Of a stretch of 64,000 nt of DNA, positions 54,702 to 63,489 are shown one piece after another. A program made the translations under genes and the position numbers. Origin of the DNA: Pseudomonas fluorescens (GTDB lineage: Bacteria > Pseudomonadota > Gammaproteobacteria > Pseudomonadales > Pseudomonadaceae). The notes under the pieces are model-generated. The model ran no database searches. It saw only the letters and a list, made by a program, of their open reading frames with translations, and had not been told where the DNA came from. The stretch spans positions 62,001-126,000 of the forward strand of contig NZ_CABVIR010000005.1 of NCBI RefSeq assembly GCF_902498065.1. The letters are read 5' to 3'. Each line of letters opens with the position of its first letter. Within the stretch, counting starts at the first letter, position 1.

Positions 54702-56058
54702 TTAGCCTTTGCAACAACCCGGCGAGGTCTGAACCGCCACCTCACGAACTGTCCCTCCAGCGCCGCAACAAGACGTCTGACTTGCAGAAGCCTCCAAACG
54801 AACATCAGCCTCATCGAAATCAGAGTTGCATATGCCGGTCTGCGGGAGAACCAACTCCACCCTTTTGGCCGCATCCCAATCGCCCGCCAATGCCGCGACA
54901 ACAGACCGTACCTGTTCATACCCCGTCATCAACAAAAACGTAGGTGCTCGGCCATAGCTTTTCATCCCCACAATGAACAAACCTTCCTCAGGATGGGCAA
55001 GTTCTATCGCGCCATGAGGCCTGACGGTACCGCAGCTGTGCTCGTTGGGATCAATCATTGGTGCGAGCAACACTGCGCTTTGGGTCGCGGGATCAAGTGC
55101 GATGCGTAGTTCGCTGAGCAAGCTCAGGTCTGGGCGGAATCCAGTCGCCACGATGAGTTCGTCCACTGGTGGAAGTATCCGCTCTCCCGCCTTCACGACC
55201 AGCCCTTGGCCATTGCCTGTGACTTGATCGATAGCGACGTTTTTGAACAACTCGATCACGCCGTCATTCAGCAATTGGCGAATCTTCAGGCCGAGCTTTC
55301 CGCGCTCTTCCAATTGATCATTCGCACCACCACCCAAAATGCGCTCAAGAGAGTTACCCCGGATCGCCCATAGCACTTTGGTTTGCGGGGCCCTCCTGAG
55401 TCAGCCGCACCAGATCCTGGAGGACGTTAAACGCGGAGTGACCACCACCCACTACCAGCACTCTTTTGTTGGCATAGCGATTCCGGACACGACCCAATAC
55501 TTCTGGGATGCCGTATGCGATGTGTGCTGCATGCTCGATCTCACCCAAGGCCGGGATGCCATGGGCACCCATCAAGTTCGGTGTCAGGTAGGTGCCTGAG
55601 GCATCAATGACAGCGCTGGCCAGCAGATCTTGTTCACCTGACGGCCCTCTGACACGCAGCAAAAAAGGAGCTGCCGATCTGCCCTGGGTCTTCATCACAT
55701 CCTGACCAACGCGAGTGACTGCCAGAACACGGGTATTGAGCTGCAAGTGATGCTTGATCTGTTCGAGGTCCGCGAGAGGTCGAACAAACCGATCCAGCAG
55801 TTCACGACCCGTTGGATACTCGTTCTTCAGTGGTGGAGTCCAACCATCGGCCAGCAAAAGTTTGGCCGCCTCCTTGTCCACATTGAACTGCCACGGAGAG
55901 AACATCTTTACATGCGCCCATTCTTCAATGCTGGACCCAGCCTTCGGCCCTGCTTCCAGAATCAGCGGCGTGATACCTCGTGCCAGCAGATGGGCAGCTG
56001 CGGCGAGCCCCACTGGACCTGCTCCGATTATGGCGACGGGAAGGTAAGTGTTTTCCAT
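54702..56058 (-). pseudogene. Flavin-dependent oxidoreductase (ArsO-like), frameshifted
   Basis: Two overlapping frames make one protein of about 450 residues: the first part has IIGAGPVGLAAAAHLLARG and RVLVVGGGHSAFNVL (two Rossmann motifs); the second begins at LWAIRGNSL. One extra C in the run GGGCCCC near 55390 breaks the frame. The C-terminus carries two CC pairs (TSCCGAGG and SPGCCKG) that could bind arsenic. It might be a sequencing error rather than a true pseudogene. It follows arsN1 in the same direction. Confidence 0.8.
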
Positions 56059-56072
56059 GATCGATTCCTTCT

Positions 56073-56576
56073 TCAGGCTGGCTGATTGATCGGAAACAGG
56101 CGCTCGACAATCACGCAGTCGAGCCAGCGTCCTTCCAGGCAGGCGTGTTTTTCATATACCCCCACTTGGCGGAAACCGCAGGCTTCGCACAAGGCGAGAC
56201 TGGCGTGATTGAAGGTAAAAATGCGTGAAAGGACTTTCCAGAATCCGCGAGCTTCTGCTTCCGCCAGCAGTGACTGAAGTAACTGCTTGCCGAGCCCCTC
56301 GCCACGAACACTGCGATCCAGGTAGATGGAAAAATCCGCAATACCGTCGTAACAGGCACGGCCGCGATAACTACTGAGTCCAGCCCAGCCAAAAACCTGA
56401 TTCGCCTCATCGACCATGACCAACACTGGATAACGCTCCATTGCGTTGATGCGATCAAGCATGTCCGCCAGGCTTCGAGGGGCAGTTTCAAACGTAGAGC
56501 TACGTTCCTCGATCCCCTGGTTGTAGATGGCTGCTATTGAAACGGTGTCCTTGGGCTCAGCTAAACGAACTCGCAT
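56073..56576 (-). CDS. arsN1: ArsN1-type GNAT acetyltransferase
   Basis: A 167-residue GNAT N-acetyltransferase with the acetyl-CoA loop RGEGLGKQLL and the ending typical of phosphinothricin acetyltransferases. ArsN1 members acetylate arsinothricin or related arsenicals. It opens an operon with the broken flavoprotein, and a GTTG-N7-CAAC operator lies 18 bases upstream. Confidence 0.85.
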   Translation of the reverse strand: MRVRLAEPKDTVSIAAIYNQGIEERSSTFETAPRSLADMLDRINAMERYPVLVMVDEANQVFGWAGLSSYRGRACYDGIADFSIYLDRSVRGEGLGKQLLQSLLAEAEARGFWKVLSRIFTFNHASLALCEACGFRQVGVYEKHACLEGRWLDCVIVERLFPINQPA

Positions 56577-56593
56577 TGTTGGAGCCCCATTAC

Positions 56594-56608
56594 GTTGGTA
56601 GTAACAAC
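56594..56608. promoter_or_regulatory. GTTG-N7-CAAC operator candidate upstream of arsN1
   Basis: GTTGGTAGTAACAAC is a perfect 4-bp inverted repeat with a 7-base spacer, 18 bases before arsN1. Two more copies flank the MarR gene. Confidence 0.65.
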
Positions 56609-56641
56609 ATTATTGGCAAAAAAAGGGAAATTCTTCCCTCT

Positions 56642-57139
56642 TCAATCCTTGTTCTTCACGGCTGGGCAGCACTCACTCACGAGCCCGCAGCGAATCTCCG
56701 TGGCCCGCGTAATCTGCCTGAGTAAACTCAGCGCTCCCTGCCGCGCTTCAGCCGAGAGGTTTTCGATCATTGCTCGCTCATCGGCAATCAGGTCAGCTCT
56801 GATTTTCTCGTATAGCTCCCGTCCAGCAACCGTTGCCTGAATTCGCACCGCACGCCGATCTTCATCATCTTCAACGCGGGACACATACCCTTTGCGTTCC
56901 AAGGTATCGATCACTCGACTCGCCGTGCTCTTGTCCAAGAACATTTCTTCCGCCAAGACCTGAAGGCGCAATGCGCCCCTTTTGACCAGCGTTTCGACGG
57001 CATAGCACTGGGTTACAGATACGTCGTAACAGCAGATCCGATCTCGGTCACGGAACTGATGGACGCGAACCAGCTGGTTCAACGCCTCGTACAAGTCCTC
57101 GGAATCCTGAGTCAGCTGATCGCTTTTATGCTTTGTCAT
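56642..57139 (-). CDS. Cysteine-rich MarR-family regulator
   Basis: A 165-residue MarR-type repressor with a winged HTH (LAEEMFLDKSTASRVIDTLE and the wing DDEDRRAV). Unusually it has several cysteines: CCYDVSVTQC in the first third and VSECCPAVKNKD at the C-terminus, suiting a trivalent arsenic or redox sensor. The ATG at 57139 is preferred; an in-frame GTG at 57148 is possible. It lies between arsN1 and a divergent MFS gene, and its operator candidates occur at all three promoters. Confidence 0.85.
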   Translation of the reverse strand: MTKHKSDQLTQDSEDLYEALNQLVRVHQFRDRDRICCYDVSVTQCYAVETLVKRGALRLQVLAEEMFLDKSTASRVIDTLERKGYVSRVEDDEDRRAVRIQATVAGRELYEKIRADLIADERAMIENLSAEARQGALSLLRQITRATEIRCGLVSECCPAVKNKD

Positions 57140-57154
57140 AGGCGCCACAAATTA

Positions 57155-57169
57155 GTTGTTAGTTGCAAC
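57155..57169. promoter_or_regulatory. GTTG-N7-CAAC operator candidate upstream of the MarR gene
   Basis: GTTGTTAGTTGCAAC, 16 bases before the MarR ATG. It has the same inverted 4-bp ends as the site at 56594 and continues with CATTA as that site does. It suggests autoregulation. Confidence 0.65.
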
Positions 57170-57241
57170 ATTAATCCTGATTTCCCAAAATCGTCAACAC
57201 CGATCTCTCGGTTGACGATGACCAAAGGAAGGCGCTAGCTT

Positions 57242-57256
57242 GTTGTTACTGACAAC
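57242..57256. promoter_or_regulatory. GTTG-N7-CAAC operator candidate upstream of the MFS gene
   Basis: GTTGTTACTGACAAC ends 5 bases before the MFS start, within a longer repeat TTGTTGT-N5-ACAACAA. Bound repressor here would block transcription or translation start. Confidence 0.65.
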
Positions 57257-57261
57257 AAAAA

Positions 57262-58479
57262 ATGAGCGCGTCGGTCATGACACTTCCAGAGCAGATCCAT
57301 CTCCCGATCAATCGCTCCAGGCTCGTATGGGCCATGGGGTTCACCCAGATTCTTGCTTGGGGTTCGACCTACTATTTGCCGGCAGTGCTTGCGGCTCCGA
57401 TAGCCAAAGAAACAGGGTGGTCCATCACCAGTGTGGTGGGCGGCCTGTCCTGGGGGTTGCTGGTAGCCGGAGCCTCCTCGCCATCTGTTGGCCGCCAGAT
57501 TGATCGCCATGGCGGACGCTCTGTCCTTGCCGCCAGTTCACTGCTGCTGGCTCTCGGCATACTAGTGATGGGGCTGGCGGGCAACGTTGCCATCTACTAT
57601 GTCGCCTGGACGCTGATCGGCGTTGCCATGGCGGCGGGTTTATATGACGCAGCTTTCTCAACCCTGGGACGTCTTTTCGGCGAAGGGGCTCGAACATCAA
57701 TTACCGGGCTGACCTTGCTAGGTGGCTTCGCCAGCACCATAGGTTGGCCGGTGATTGCGGGGCTGGAGAGTTGGATCGGTTGGAGGAGCGCCTGCTTTGC
57801 CATCGCCGCAGCTCACTTGCTAATCGGATTCCCTATCCATGCCCTGTTGATTCCTGGAAGTACAAAACAACCGCCTCACCCCTTCATTACAGAAACACCC
57901 AATGCATCAGTACTTCGCCCCGACACCACCAATCATCTGTTCTTACTGATTGGCGCCATGCTGACGATTCTGGCGCTGGTGGTATCAGGTATCTCAGTGC
58001 ACCTACTCAATGTCCTCAAGCAACTGGGGATCGCGACTGCTGTGGCCTTGGCCATCGGCATGGTGATTGGTCCTTCGCAAGTCCTGGCACGGGTGGCTGA
58101 GTTTTCCATCGGCAGGAACCTCCATCCAACCTGGTCCGCACGAGCCGGCGTGTTGCTTAGTTTGATCGGGCTTGGACTGCTGATCTCAGGCCTGCCTTGG
58201 CTAGCCTTCGTAGCGATAGCACTTTACGGAGCCGGTAACGGCATCCTCACCATCGCTCGCGGTACTCTTCCATTGGCGCTGTTCGGGCCTCAAGGATATG
58301 GCGCACGAATGGGACTGCTCGCAAGGCCCGTCCTTGTCGCCCAAGCCTGCGGACCCATCGCCGCCGCTTACGTTCTGGACAGCTTCGGAGCATCGGTACT
58401 TCTTAGCGTGATGTGCGGGTTTCTGTTGCTGTGCTTCATCGCCACTTGGCGCCTGCCAATTACGCCAAAAGGACAGTAA
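57262..58479 (+). CDS. MFS transporter in the arsenic island
   Basis: A 405-residue, 12-helix major facilitator (WAMGFTQILAWGSTYYLPAVL, then GWSITSVVGGLSWGLLVAG). It is divergent from the MarR gene. There is no clear Shine-Dalgarno before the ATG at 57262 or the ATG at 57277, so the start is uncertain. It could be an ArsK-like trivalent arsenical exporter or another arsenical exporter, based on location only. Confidence 0.78.
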   Translation: MSASVMTLPEQIHLPINRSRLVWAMGFTQILAWGSTYYLPAVLAAPIAKETGWSITSVVGGLSWGLLVAGASSPSVGRQIDRHGGRSVLAASSLLLALGILVMGLAGNVAIYYVAWTLIGVAMAAGLYDAAFSTLGRLFGEGARTSITGLTLLGGFASTIGWPVIAGLESWIGWRSACFAIAAAHLLIGFPIHALLIPGSTKQPPHPFITETPNASVLRPDTTNHLFLLIGAMLTILALVVSGISVHLLNVLKQLGIATAVALAIGMVIGPSQVLARVAEFSIGRNLHPTWSARAGVLLSLIGLGLLISGLPWLAFVAIALYGAGNGILTIARGTLPLALFGPQGYGARMGLLARPVLVAQACGPIAAAYVLDSFGASVLLSVMCGFLLLCFIATWRLPITPKGQ

Positions 58480-58532
58480 TTATGATGTTCCGGTAGACGC
58501 CGTGTTGAGCAGAAAAAAGTCGATACCCGGCA

Positions 58533-59603
58533 TCAAGCGAACACTGGGGCCGATGTATTGTGAATGAGGCGCATCAAGCTAGGAATGATGTGAGAAGCAT
58601 CCGGCCCAACGCCTCTGAGGGTGGCCGAAGCAAAGTTGCGCTGCTTCGGTAATCCCACAAAATACAAACCCGGTACGTGCTCCGCTTTCCCGTTGCGTTG
58701 GGTGAGGCTTTCATTGCCCGCCACGTGCAGACCTGCCAAAAAACCAAGGTTCGGACGAAACCCGGTCGCGAAAACCAAACTATCCACGTCAGTGTGCTGC
58801 CCATCAGCCCAGATCACGCCCGTTGACGTTACCTCCGTGAACATCGGCTTGCGCTCAAAAAGTCCCTGCTTCATGGCTCGACGATAGGTGCCATCATCCA
58901 GTACAGGGGTACTTTGGTCATTCAGCCAACGAGTTTTCTCCATCCCTGTCCACTTGAGCCAAGCATGAAAATCCACACCGAGGATCTTTTGCGGAAAAAA
59001 TCGAATCGATTCCCTTGTCGCCAATACGACGCTGCTGACTTGAGCCAACTCATGGGCAATTTGTACTGCTGAGTTGGCCGCACCTATGACCACTACTCGT
59101 TGATCACTGAAGCCGTCGACATTTCGGTAATCAGCACTGTGTAAACGTTGCCCGCGAAAACTCCCCAGCCCCTGAATGTCAGGGATGAACGGCTGGTTGA
59201 ATCCGCCAGTGCAAACGATCAACGCTCTTGAGCAGAAACGCTGACCATCAGATGCCTGAAGCAAAAAGAGTCCATCCTCCCTACTCACTCTCTGGACTCG
59301 TATGTTCTGCCGAATGGGTAGCTGGAAAGCGTCCGCGTACTGCTCCAAATAACGTACGACTTCATCGCGTAGCGGATAGTGCTTAGCTTCCGCTGGAAAG
59401 GGCATCCCAGGTAAAGACGAGTAAGCAGCAGGAGAAAATAATCTCAGGTTGTCGTAGTAATTGCGCCAGTTTCCACCTGGCTGGCTCTCCGCATCCAATA
59501 TGAGAAAACTGAGATTCTGCTGCCGCAGATGCCAACCGCACGCGAGCCCAGCTTGGCCCGCACCAATAACGATGACATCCGTGGGCTCATTAATTATGTT
59601 CAT
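58533..59603 (-). CDS. Flavin-dependent monooxygenase, ArsO-like
   Basis: A 356-residue FAD/NADP-binding enzyme with GAGQAGLACG near the N-terminus, the second Rossmann site GAANSAVQIAHEL and the ATGFRP motif near the end. These group with ArsO-type monooxygenases found in ars operons. The ATG at 59603 is chosen after a 6-codon alternative. It follows the second arsR by 38 bases and is probably cotranscribed. Confidence 0.82.
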   Translation of the reverse strand: MNIINEPTDVIVIGAGQAGLACGWHLRQQNLSFLILDAESQPGGNWRNYYDNLRLFSPAAYSSLPGMPFPAEAKHYPLRDEVVRYLEQYADAFQLPIRQNIRVQRVSREDGLFLLQASDGQRFCSRALIVCTGGFNQPFIPDIQGLGSFRGQRLHSADYRNVDGFSDQRVVVIGAANSAVQIAHELAQVSSVVLATRESIRFFPQKILGVDFHAWLKWTGMEKTRWLNDQSTPVLDDGTYRRAMKQGLFERKPMFTEVTSTGVIWADGQHTDVDSLVFATGFRPNLGFLAGLHVAGNESLTQRNGKAEHVPGLYFVGLPKQRNFASATLRGVGPDASHIIPSLMRLIHNTSAPVFA

Positions 59604-59641
59604 GCATGCGCACTCATACATATATTGAAATGATAAAAAAA

Positions 59642-59992
59642 CTACTCAGATACACCAGGGCAGCAAAACGGAGCCAGACTCTTCATGTGCTGAAGCATGG
59701 CTTCGAGCCGTGCCAACACCGCCGGCCCATCCACCTCGTAGAACATCTGCCTACTGACCTTGGTAGCGCGGACAATGCCCGCCTCTAGTAGCACTTGCAG
59801 ATGACGGGACACCACTGAACGCTCTTGAGGTAATCCTTCAGCGATCTCGCCGATATCCGCACGCCCCAGTTGCATGACTCGCTTGAGTACCGCTACCCGC
59901 GACGGCTCGCAAAGAGCTTTGAAGAAAGCTCCATCGAAAGAATCGATTACGGCATCAATTGCTCGGGTTCGGGTTGAGGTTCGATTGGTCAT
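59642..59992 (-). CDS. Second ArsR-type regulator
   Basis: A 116-residue winged-helix repressor of the ArsR family. The DNA-binding helix reads QERSVVSRHLQVLLEAGI, and a C-terminal CC pair (APFCCPG) could bind As(III), with another cysteine in ALCEPSR. The cysteines are placed differently from arsR at 53319, a type of site that has evolved separately. A palindrome lies 14 bases upstream of the ATG. Confidence 0.88.
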   Translation of the reverse strand: MTNRTSTRTRAIDAVIDSFDGAFFKALCEPSRVAVLKRVMQLGRADIGEIAEGLPQERSVVSRHLQVLLEAGIVRATKVSRQMFYEVDGPAVLARLEAMLQHMKSLAPFCCPGVSE

Positions 59993-60005
59993 GCCACCAA
60001 CTATA

Positions 60006-60023
60006 TGTGCACGCTTATGCACA
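60006..60023. promoter_or_regulatory. Operator candidate of the second ArsR
   Basis: TGTGCA-CGCTTA-TGCACA is a perfect inverted repeat with 6-base spacing, 14 bases before the gene, as expected for autoregulation. The gap up to 60229 shows nothing else. Confidence 0.6.
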
Positions 60024-60229
60024 CGTCAATAACCTGCCTGACTGAGGGAAACCTTTGTTTGGTTTGCACCGCAATAGCCAAGCCATGAAGTTACCCGCAC
60101 TGAAACAAACCACTGAACGCGCACGACGTGGATTATCACGGGAGGACAGCAGCAAGGAATCAACCCATGGCACCTGCAAGATTCCACCGAGAGCCAGCCA
60201 ATTTGTGGGGGTAAAAGCGACCTAAATAA

Positions 60230-60264
60230 AAAGGGGTCGCGAGATAAAATCTCGCGACCCCTTT
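60230..60264 (-). terminator. Rho-independent terminator after the tRNA gene
   Basis: A perfect 16-bp stem (AAAGGGGTCGCGAGAT and complement) with a 3-base loop; on the minus strand it is followed by a T-rich run TTTTTATTT. It ends the tRNA transcript 9 bases downstream. Confidence 0.9.
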
Positions 60265-60272
60265 GAATTATA

Positions 60273-60349
60273 TGGTCGGGACGGAGTGATTCGAACACTC
60301 GACCCCTAGCACCCCATGCTAGTGCGCTACCGGACTGCGCTACGCCCCG
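60273..60349 (-). tRNA. tRNA-Pro, anticodon GGG
   Basis: A 77-base cloverleaf on the minus strand: acceptor stem CGGGGCG with CGTCCCG, D-arm GCGC stem, anticodon stem CTAGC with GCTAG around the loop ATGGGGT (anticodon GGG), T-loop TTCGAAT, discriminator A and encoded CCA. Confidence 0.95.
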
Positions 60350-60438
60350 ACTAGGCGTGAAACTCGTTCCTCTTCTCGAAGAACGCTCAAGAATATATCG
60401 CAAGCTTTTGAAAACTGGAAGTATTCAAACGCATGAAT

Positions 60439-60795
60439 TTATTTCTTGAGGACCACCAGCACATCCTCCAGTTCGGCAATCATCTGCCGAATCATTTGTT
60501 TGTATTGAGTGGTGTCGTCTTTGGCTTCATCGCCGGACAAGCGCAAGCGCGCGCCGCCGATGGTGAACCCTTGATCGTAAAGAAGCGCGCGGATCTGCCG
60601 AATCATCAGCACGTCCTGTCGCTGATAATACCGGCGGTTTCCGCGGCGTTTGACGGGGTTGAGTTGAGGAAACTCCTGCTCCCAATAGCGCAGCACGTGC
60701 GGTTTTACCGCGCACAGCTCGCTAACTTCACCAATGGTGAAGTAGCGTTTGCCTGGGATGACGGGTAGCTCGTCGTTATGACTTGGTTCCAGCAT
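60439..60795 (-). CDS. MerR-family transcriptional regulator
   Basis: A 118-residue MerR-type protein with an N-terminal HTH (YFTIGEVSELCAVKPHVLRYWEQEF) and a short helical C-terminus without metal cysteines. It overlaps the end of ihfA by 20 bases. This gene always follows ihfA in Pseudomonas; its target is not known. Confidence 0.88.
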   Translation of the reverse strand: MLEPSHNDELPVIPGKRYFTIGEVSELCAVKPHVLRYWEQEFPQLNPVKRRGNRRYYQRQDVLMIRQIRALLYDQGFTIGGARLRLSGDEAKDDTTQYKQMIRQMIAELEDVLVVLKK

Positions 60796-61078
60796 AAGCC
60801 TCAACTCGGGCCTTCAACTTCTGCCCTGGACGAAAGGTGACCACACGGCGAGCCGTGATCGGGATTTCTTCACCCGTTTTCGGATTGCGGCCAGGCCGCT
60901 GGCGTTTGTCCCGAAGGTCGAAATTGCCGAAACCGGACAATTTGACTTGTTCGTTGTCTTCAAGAGCGTGCCTGATTTCTTCAAAAAACAGTTCGACCAA
61001 TTCCTTGGCCTCCCGTTTATTCAGGCCCAGCTCTTCATACAGACGTTCCGCCATTTCAGCTTTCGTCAGAGCCCCCAT
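60776..61078 (-). CDS. ihfA: IhfA, integration host factor alpha subunit
   Basis: A 100-residue HU/IHF-family DNA-bending protein: MGALTKAEMAERLYEELGLN at the start and the DNA-arm sequence GRNPKTGEEIPITARRVV. It forms the IHF heterodimer with IhfB. It lies 3 bases after pheT. Confidence 0.96.
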   Translation of the reverse strand: MGALTKAEMAERLYEELGLNKREAKELVELFFEEIRHALEDNEQVKLSGFGNFDLRDKRQRPGRNPKTGEEIPITARRVVTFRPGQKLKARVEAYAGTKS

Positions 61079-61081
61079 ACG

Positions 61082-63463
61082 TCACTTCCTTAACGTGGCG
61101 TTCAACCTTTGTTCGAGCGAGGTGAGGATATTTTGCGTCGTGGTATTCACCTCATCGTCATTAAGAGTGCGCGATGGATGCTGCCAGGTCAAGCCGACTG
61201 CAAGGCTTTTTCTATCAGGATCAATGCCTTTACCCTGATATACGTCAAATAGCCTGAGGTCCGTCAGCCATTCCCCTGCATTTTCACGGATTACGTCCAG
61301 TACGGCACTGGCTGCAACGTCTTTTTCGGCAATCAGCGCAAGGTCACGGCGCACTTCAGGAAAACGCGACAACTCCTGGAATTTAGGCATTTTACCCAAC
61401 GCCACTTCGGCCAGAACCAGCTCGAAAACGAAGACCGGACGGTCGAGACCGAGGGATTTCGACAATTCAGGGTGGATTGCGCCAACGAAACCTACCAAAC
61501 GGCCTTCGCGTTCGATGCGCGCGGTCTGACCCGGGTGCAATGCTGGGTGTTTACCCGGCACGAACGTGAACGAATCCAGTGCACCGGCGAAGCCCAGTAC
61601 CGCTTCCACGTCAGCCTTGACGTCGAAGAAATCCACGACATCGCGACCTTGCGCCCAGCCTTCCGGCAAACGGCTACCGCAAACGACACCCGCCAACATC
61701 GGCTCTTGCTTCAAACCTTCCAGTTGACCGACAAAACGCAGACCGCTTTCGAACAGACGGACGCGATCCTGTTGACGATTCAGGTTGTGCTGAAGCGCCT
61801 TGACCAGACCTGGCCACAGGGACGAGCGCATGGCCGCCATGTCGTTGGAAATCGGGTTAGCCAGCAGCAGCGGCTCGACACCTGGATTAAACAACTCGAA
61901 TTGTTTCGGATCGATGAAGCTGTAAGTAATCGCTTCCTGATAACCGCGAGCTACCAGCAAACGACGCAGTTCAGGCAGATCGCTACGCGCTTCAGCCTTG
62001 GCTTGAGGCGCCAGACGGGCTTGCGGGTAACGAACCGGTAGACGGTTGTAGCCGTACAGACGCGCCAGCTCTTCGATCAGGTCAACTTCGAGGCTGATGT
62101 CGAAGCGATGGCTTGGCACTTCAACGCGCCACTGCCCTGCCCCATCTGCAGAAATCTTCAGACCCAAGCCGCTGAGCAATCGCTCGACTTCGGCCGAATC
62201 CATTTCCATACCCAGCATCTGAGTGATGCGTTGCGCACGCAGAGTAACCGGCGCAATCGAAGGCAGGTGCGGTTCGCTGACGGTTTCGATGATCGGGCCG
62301 GCTTCGCCACCCGTGATTTCCAGCAGCAGGCCAGTGGCGCGCTCCATGGCTTCACGGGCCAGTTGCCAGTCCACGCCACGCTCGTAGCGGTGCGAGGCGT
62401 CGGTGTGCAGGCCATAGGAACGAGCCTTGCCAGCAACGGCAATCTGATCGAAGAACGCGCTTTCAAGGAAAATGTCGCGAGTAGTCGCGGTGTTGACGCC
62501 GCTGTGCTCGCCCCCCATGACGCCGGCGATTGCCAGGGCGCGGGTGTGGTCGGCAATCACCAGCGTATCGCTACGCAGGCTGACTTCCTGACCATCGAGC
62601 AGCACCAGCTTCTCGCCTTCTTCGGCCATACGCACGCGGATGCCGCCATTGATTTCGGCGAGATCGAACGCGTGCAGCGGTTGACCCAGCTCCAGCATCA
62701 CGTAGTTAGTGATGTCGACGGCCGCGTCAATGCTGCGCACATCGGCGCGACGCAGACGCTCGACCATCCAAAGAGGCGTAGGCTTGGACAGGTCGACGTT
62801 ACGGATCACACGACCCAGGTAACGCGGGCAAGCAACTGGCGCCAGCACTTCAACCGAGCGCACTTCGTCGTGCACGGCTGGAACGGAGGCGATGACCGGG
62901 CGAGTGACTTTGGCGTCGTACAGCGCGCCGACTTCACGGGCCAAACCGGCCAGAGACAGGCAGTCGCCGCGGTTCGGGGTCAGGTCGACCTCGATGCTGG
63001 CGTCGTCCAGGCTCAGATATTCACGAATGTCCTGGCCAACCGGCGCATCAGCCGGCAATTCCATCAGGCCGTCGTTGCCTTCGCCCACTTGCAGCTCGGC
63101 TTGCGAGCACAGCATGCCGTTGGACTCAACGCCACGCAGCTTGGCTTTCTTGATTTTAAAGTCGCCCGGCAGTTCGGCACCGATCATGGCGAACGGGATC
63201 TTCAGGCCCGGGCGCACGTTTGGCGCGCCGCAGACTACTTGAAAGGTCTCCGAGCCATTGCTGACCTGACAAACACGCAACTTGTCAGCGTCGGGATGCT
63301 GTTCGGTGCTCAGCACCTCGCCCACCACCACGCCACTGAATTCACCGGCGGCCGGCGTAACACTATCGACCTCAAGACCGGCCATCGACAGACGAGCAAC
63401 CAGCTCGTCGCGACTTACCTGCGGGCTAACCCAGCCACGCAGCCATTGTTCACTGAATTTCAT
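61082..63463 (-). CDS. pheT: Phenylalanyl-tRNA synthetase beta subunit
   Basis: A 793-residue protein, the normal length. An N-terminal tRNA-binding (OB) domain (VVVGEVLSTEQHPDADKLRVC), B3/B4 editing domain, B5 domain and C-terminal anticodon-binding fold (LFDVYQGKGI...KSLAVGLTWQHPSRTL) are all in frame. It pairs with PheS to charge tRNA-Phe. Confidence 0.97.
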   Translation of the reverse strand: MKFSEQWLRGWVSPQVSRDELVARLSMAGLEVDSVTPAAGEFSGVVVGEVLSTEQHPDADKLRVCQVSNGSETFQVVCGAPNVRPGLKIPFAMIGAELPGDFKIKKAKLRGVESNGMLCSQAELQVGEGNDGLMELPADAPVGQDIREYLSLDDASIEVDLTPNRGDCLSLAGLAREVGALYDAKVTRPVIASVPAVHDEVRSVEVLAPVACPRYLGRVIRNVDLSKPTPLWMVERLRRADVRSIDAAVDITNYVMLELGQPLHAFDLAEINGGIRVRMAEEGEKLVLLDGQEVSLRSDTLVIADHTRALAIAGVMGGEHSGVNTATTRDIFLESAFFDQIAVAGKARSYGLHTDASHRYERGVDWQLAREAMERATGLLLEITGGEAGPIIETVSEPHLPSIAPVTLRAQRITQMLGMEMDSAEVERLLSGLGLKISADGAGQWRVEVPSHRFDISLEVDLIEELARLYGYNRLPVRYPQARLAPQAKAEARSDLPELRRLLVARGYQEAITYSFIDPKQFELFNPGVEPLLLANPISNDMAAMRSSLWPGLVKALQHNLNRQQDRVRLFESGLRFVGQLEGLKQEPMLAGVVCGSRLPEGWAQGRDVVDFFDVKADVEAVLGFAGALDSFTFVPGKHPALHPGQTARIEREGRLVGFVGAIHPELSKSLGLDRPVFVFELVLAEVALGKMPKFQELSRFPEVRRDLALIAEKDVAASAVLDVIRENAGEWLTDLRLFDVYQGKGIDPDRKSLAVGLTWQHPSRTLNDDEVNTTTQNILTSLEQRLNATLRK

Positions 63464-63489
63464 CCTGCTCTCCTAAGAATTCGTTACGA

